DNA of 62,477 nt. It comes from Erysipelothrix sp. (GTDB taxonomy: Bacteria; Bacillota_I; Bacilli_A; Erysipelotrichales; Erysipelotrichaceae). The position numbers and the translations under genes were made by a program. The notes under the pieces are model-generated. The model was not told the origin of the DNA, did not search any database, and worked only from the letters and a program-made list of their open reading frames with translations. Below are positions 62,471-62,477 of this stretch, piece by piece (the stretch's first letter is position 1; every line of letters starts with the position of its first letter). The stretch spans positions 1 to 62,477 of the forward strand of contig JAAYGI010000035.1 in the NCBI GenBank assembly GCA_012727815.1, read 5' to 3'.

Positions 62471-62477
62471 ATTTTTA

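Noticed and set aside
1-62477. CRISPR arrays, insertion sequences, rRNA or tRNA genes
   Set aside because: No repeat-spacer pattern, transposase or terminal repeats, and no cloverleaf or rRNA sequence was recognised by eye on either strand. A covariance-model search could still reveal small RNAs.

Overview
The window is A+T-rich DNA with the standard bacterial code, strong AGGAGG-type ribosome binding sites, many rho-independent terminators, a PyrR-type attenuator and a lysine riboswitch. Together with the gene families (LacI and GntR/AraR-type regulators, MntABC/MntR, LplABC with YesLMN, AdhE, DapA-DapB-Ddh-LysA) this points to a fermentative low-GC Gram-positive, most likely the Erysipelotrichia or a related Mollicutes-like lineage. 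The exact genus cannot be read from the window. I saw no rRNA, tRNA, CRISPR array, insertion sequence or prophage.

Layout. (1) 133-8878: a sugar or cyclitol catabolic locus with a LacI regulator, two TIM-barrel isomerase/epimerase-like proteins, two Gfo/Idh/MocA dehydrogenases and an RbsB-RbsA-RbsC-type importer. (2) 9115-10531: uracil permease behind a PyrR-binding loop and terminator. (3) 10645-15511: a manganese-type ABC importer and its DtxR/MntR-family regulator, then a CPA2 antiporter paired with a PII-like protein. Both promoters carry a similar TTAGTC-centred palindrome. (4) 15607-16820: a polysaccharide deacetylase gene broken twice. (5) 16982-47022: a large glycan-foraging island with GH92, GH125 and GH38 alpha-mannosidases, two GH20 hexosaminidases, a 1541-residue GH2 beta-galactosidase, a GH33 sialidase, an LplABC-type oligosaccharide importer without its own ATPase, YesL, a YesM/YesN-type two-component system, a two-gene ABC exporter whose second gene has an in-frame stop, two ROK kinases and N-acetylneuraminate lyase. 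(6) 47191-49210: a MazG-like pyrophosphohydrolase coupled to a GIY-YIG/DUF2075 helicase-like protein, possibly a defence or nucleic-acid stress module. (7) 49292-54540: a lysine-riboswitch-controlled lysA-lysC-dapA-dapB-ddh operon. (8) 54629-62477: MepB-like protein, SLC13 transporter plus patatin, aldose epimerase, AdhE, DeoD, and the promoter of a gene beyond the window.

The central biological story is the glycan island. Its seven exo-glycosidases would, in sequence, remove sialic acid, galactose, GlcNAc and alpha-mannose from complex N-glycans, and none has a recognisable signal peptide. The only exported component seen is the LplA-type lipoprotein. I infer that whole oligosaccharides are imported and dismantled in the cytoplasm, with NanA and the ROK kinases feeding the released sugars into metabolism. 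An AraR-like regulator (GntR DNA-binding domain plus LacI-type sensor) lies in the island, and ACTTG-TATA-type palindromes occur at both divergent glycosidase promoters. Endo-glycosidase, fucosidase, beta-mannosidase or mannosyl-GlcNAc phosphorylase, NagA/NagB and NanE are not in the window.
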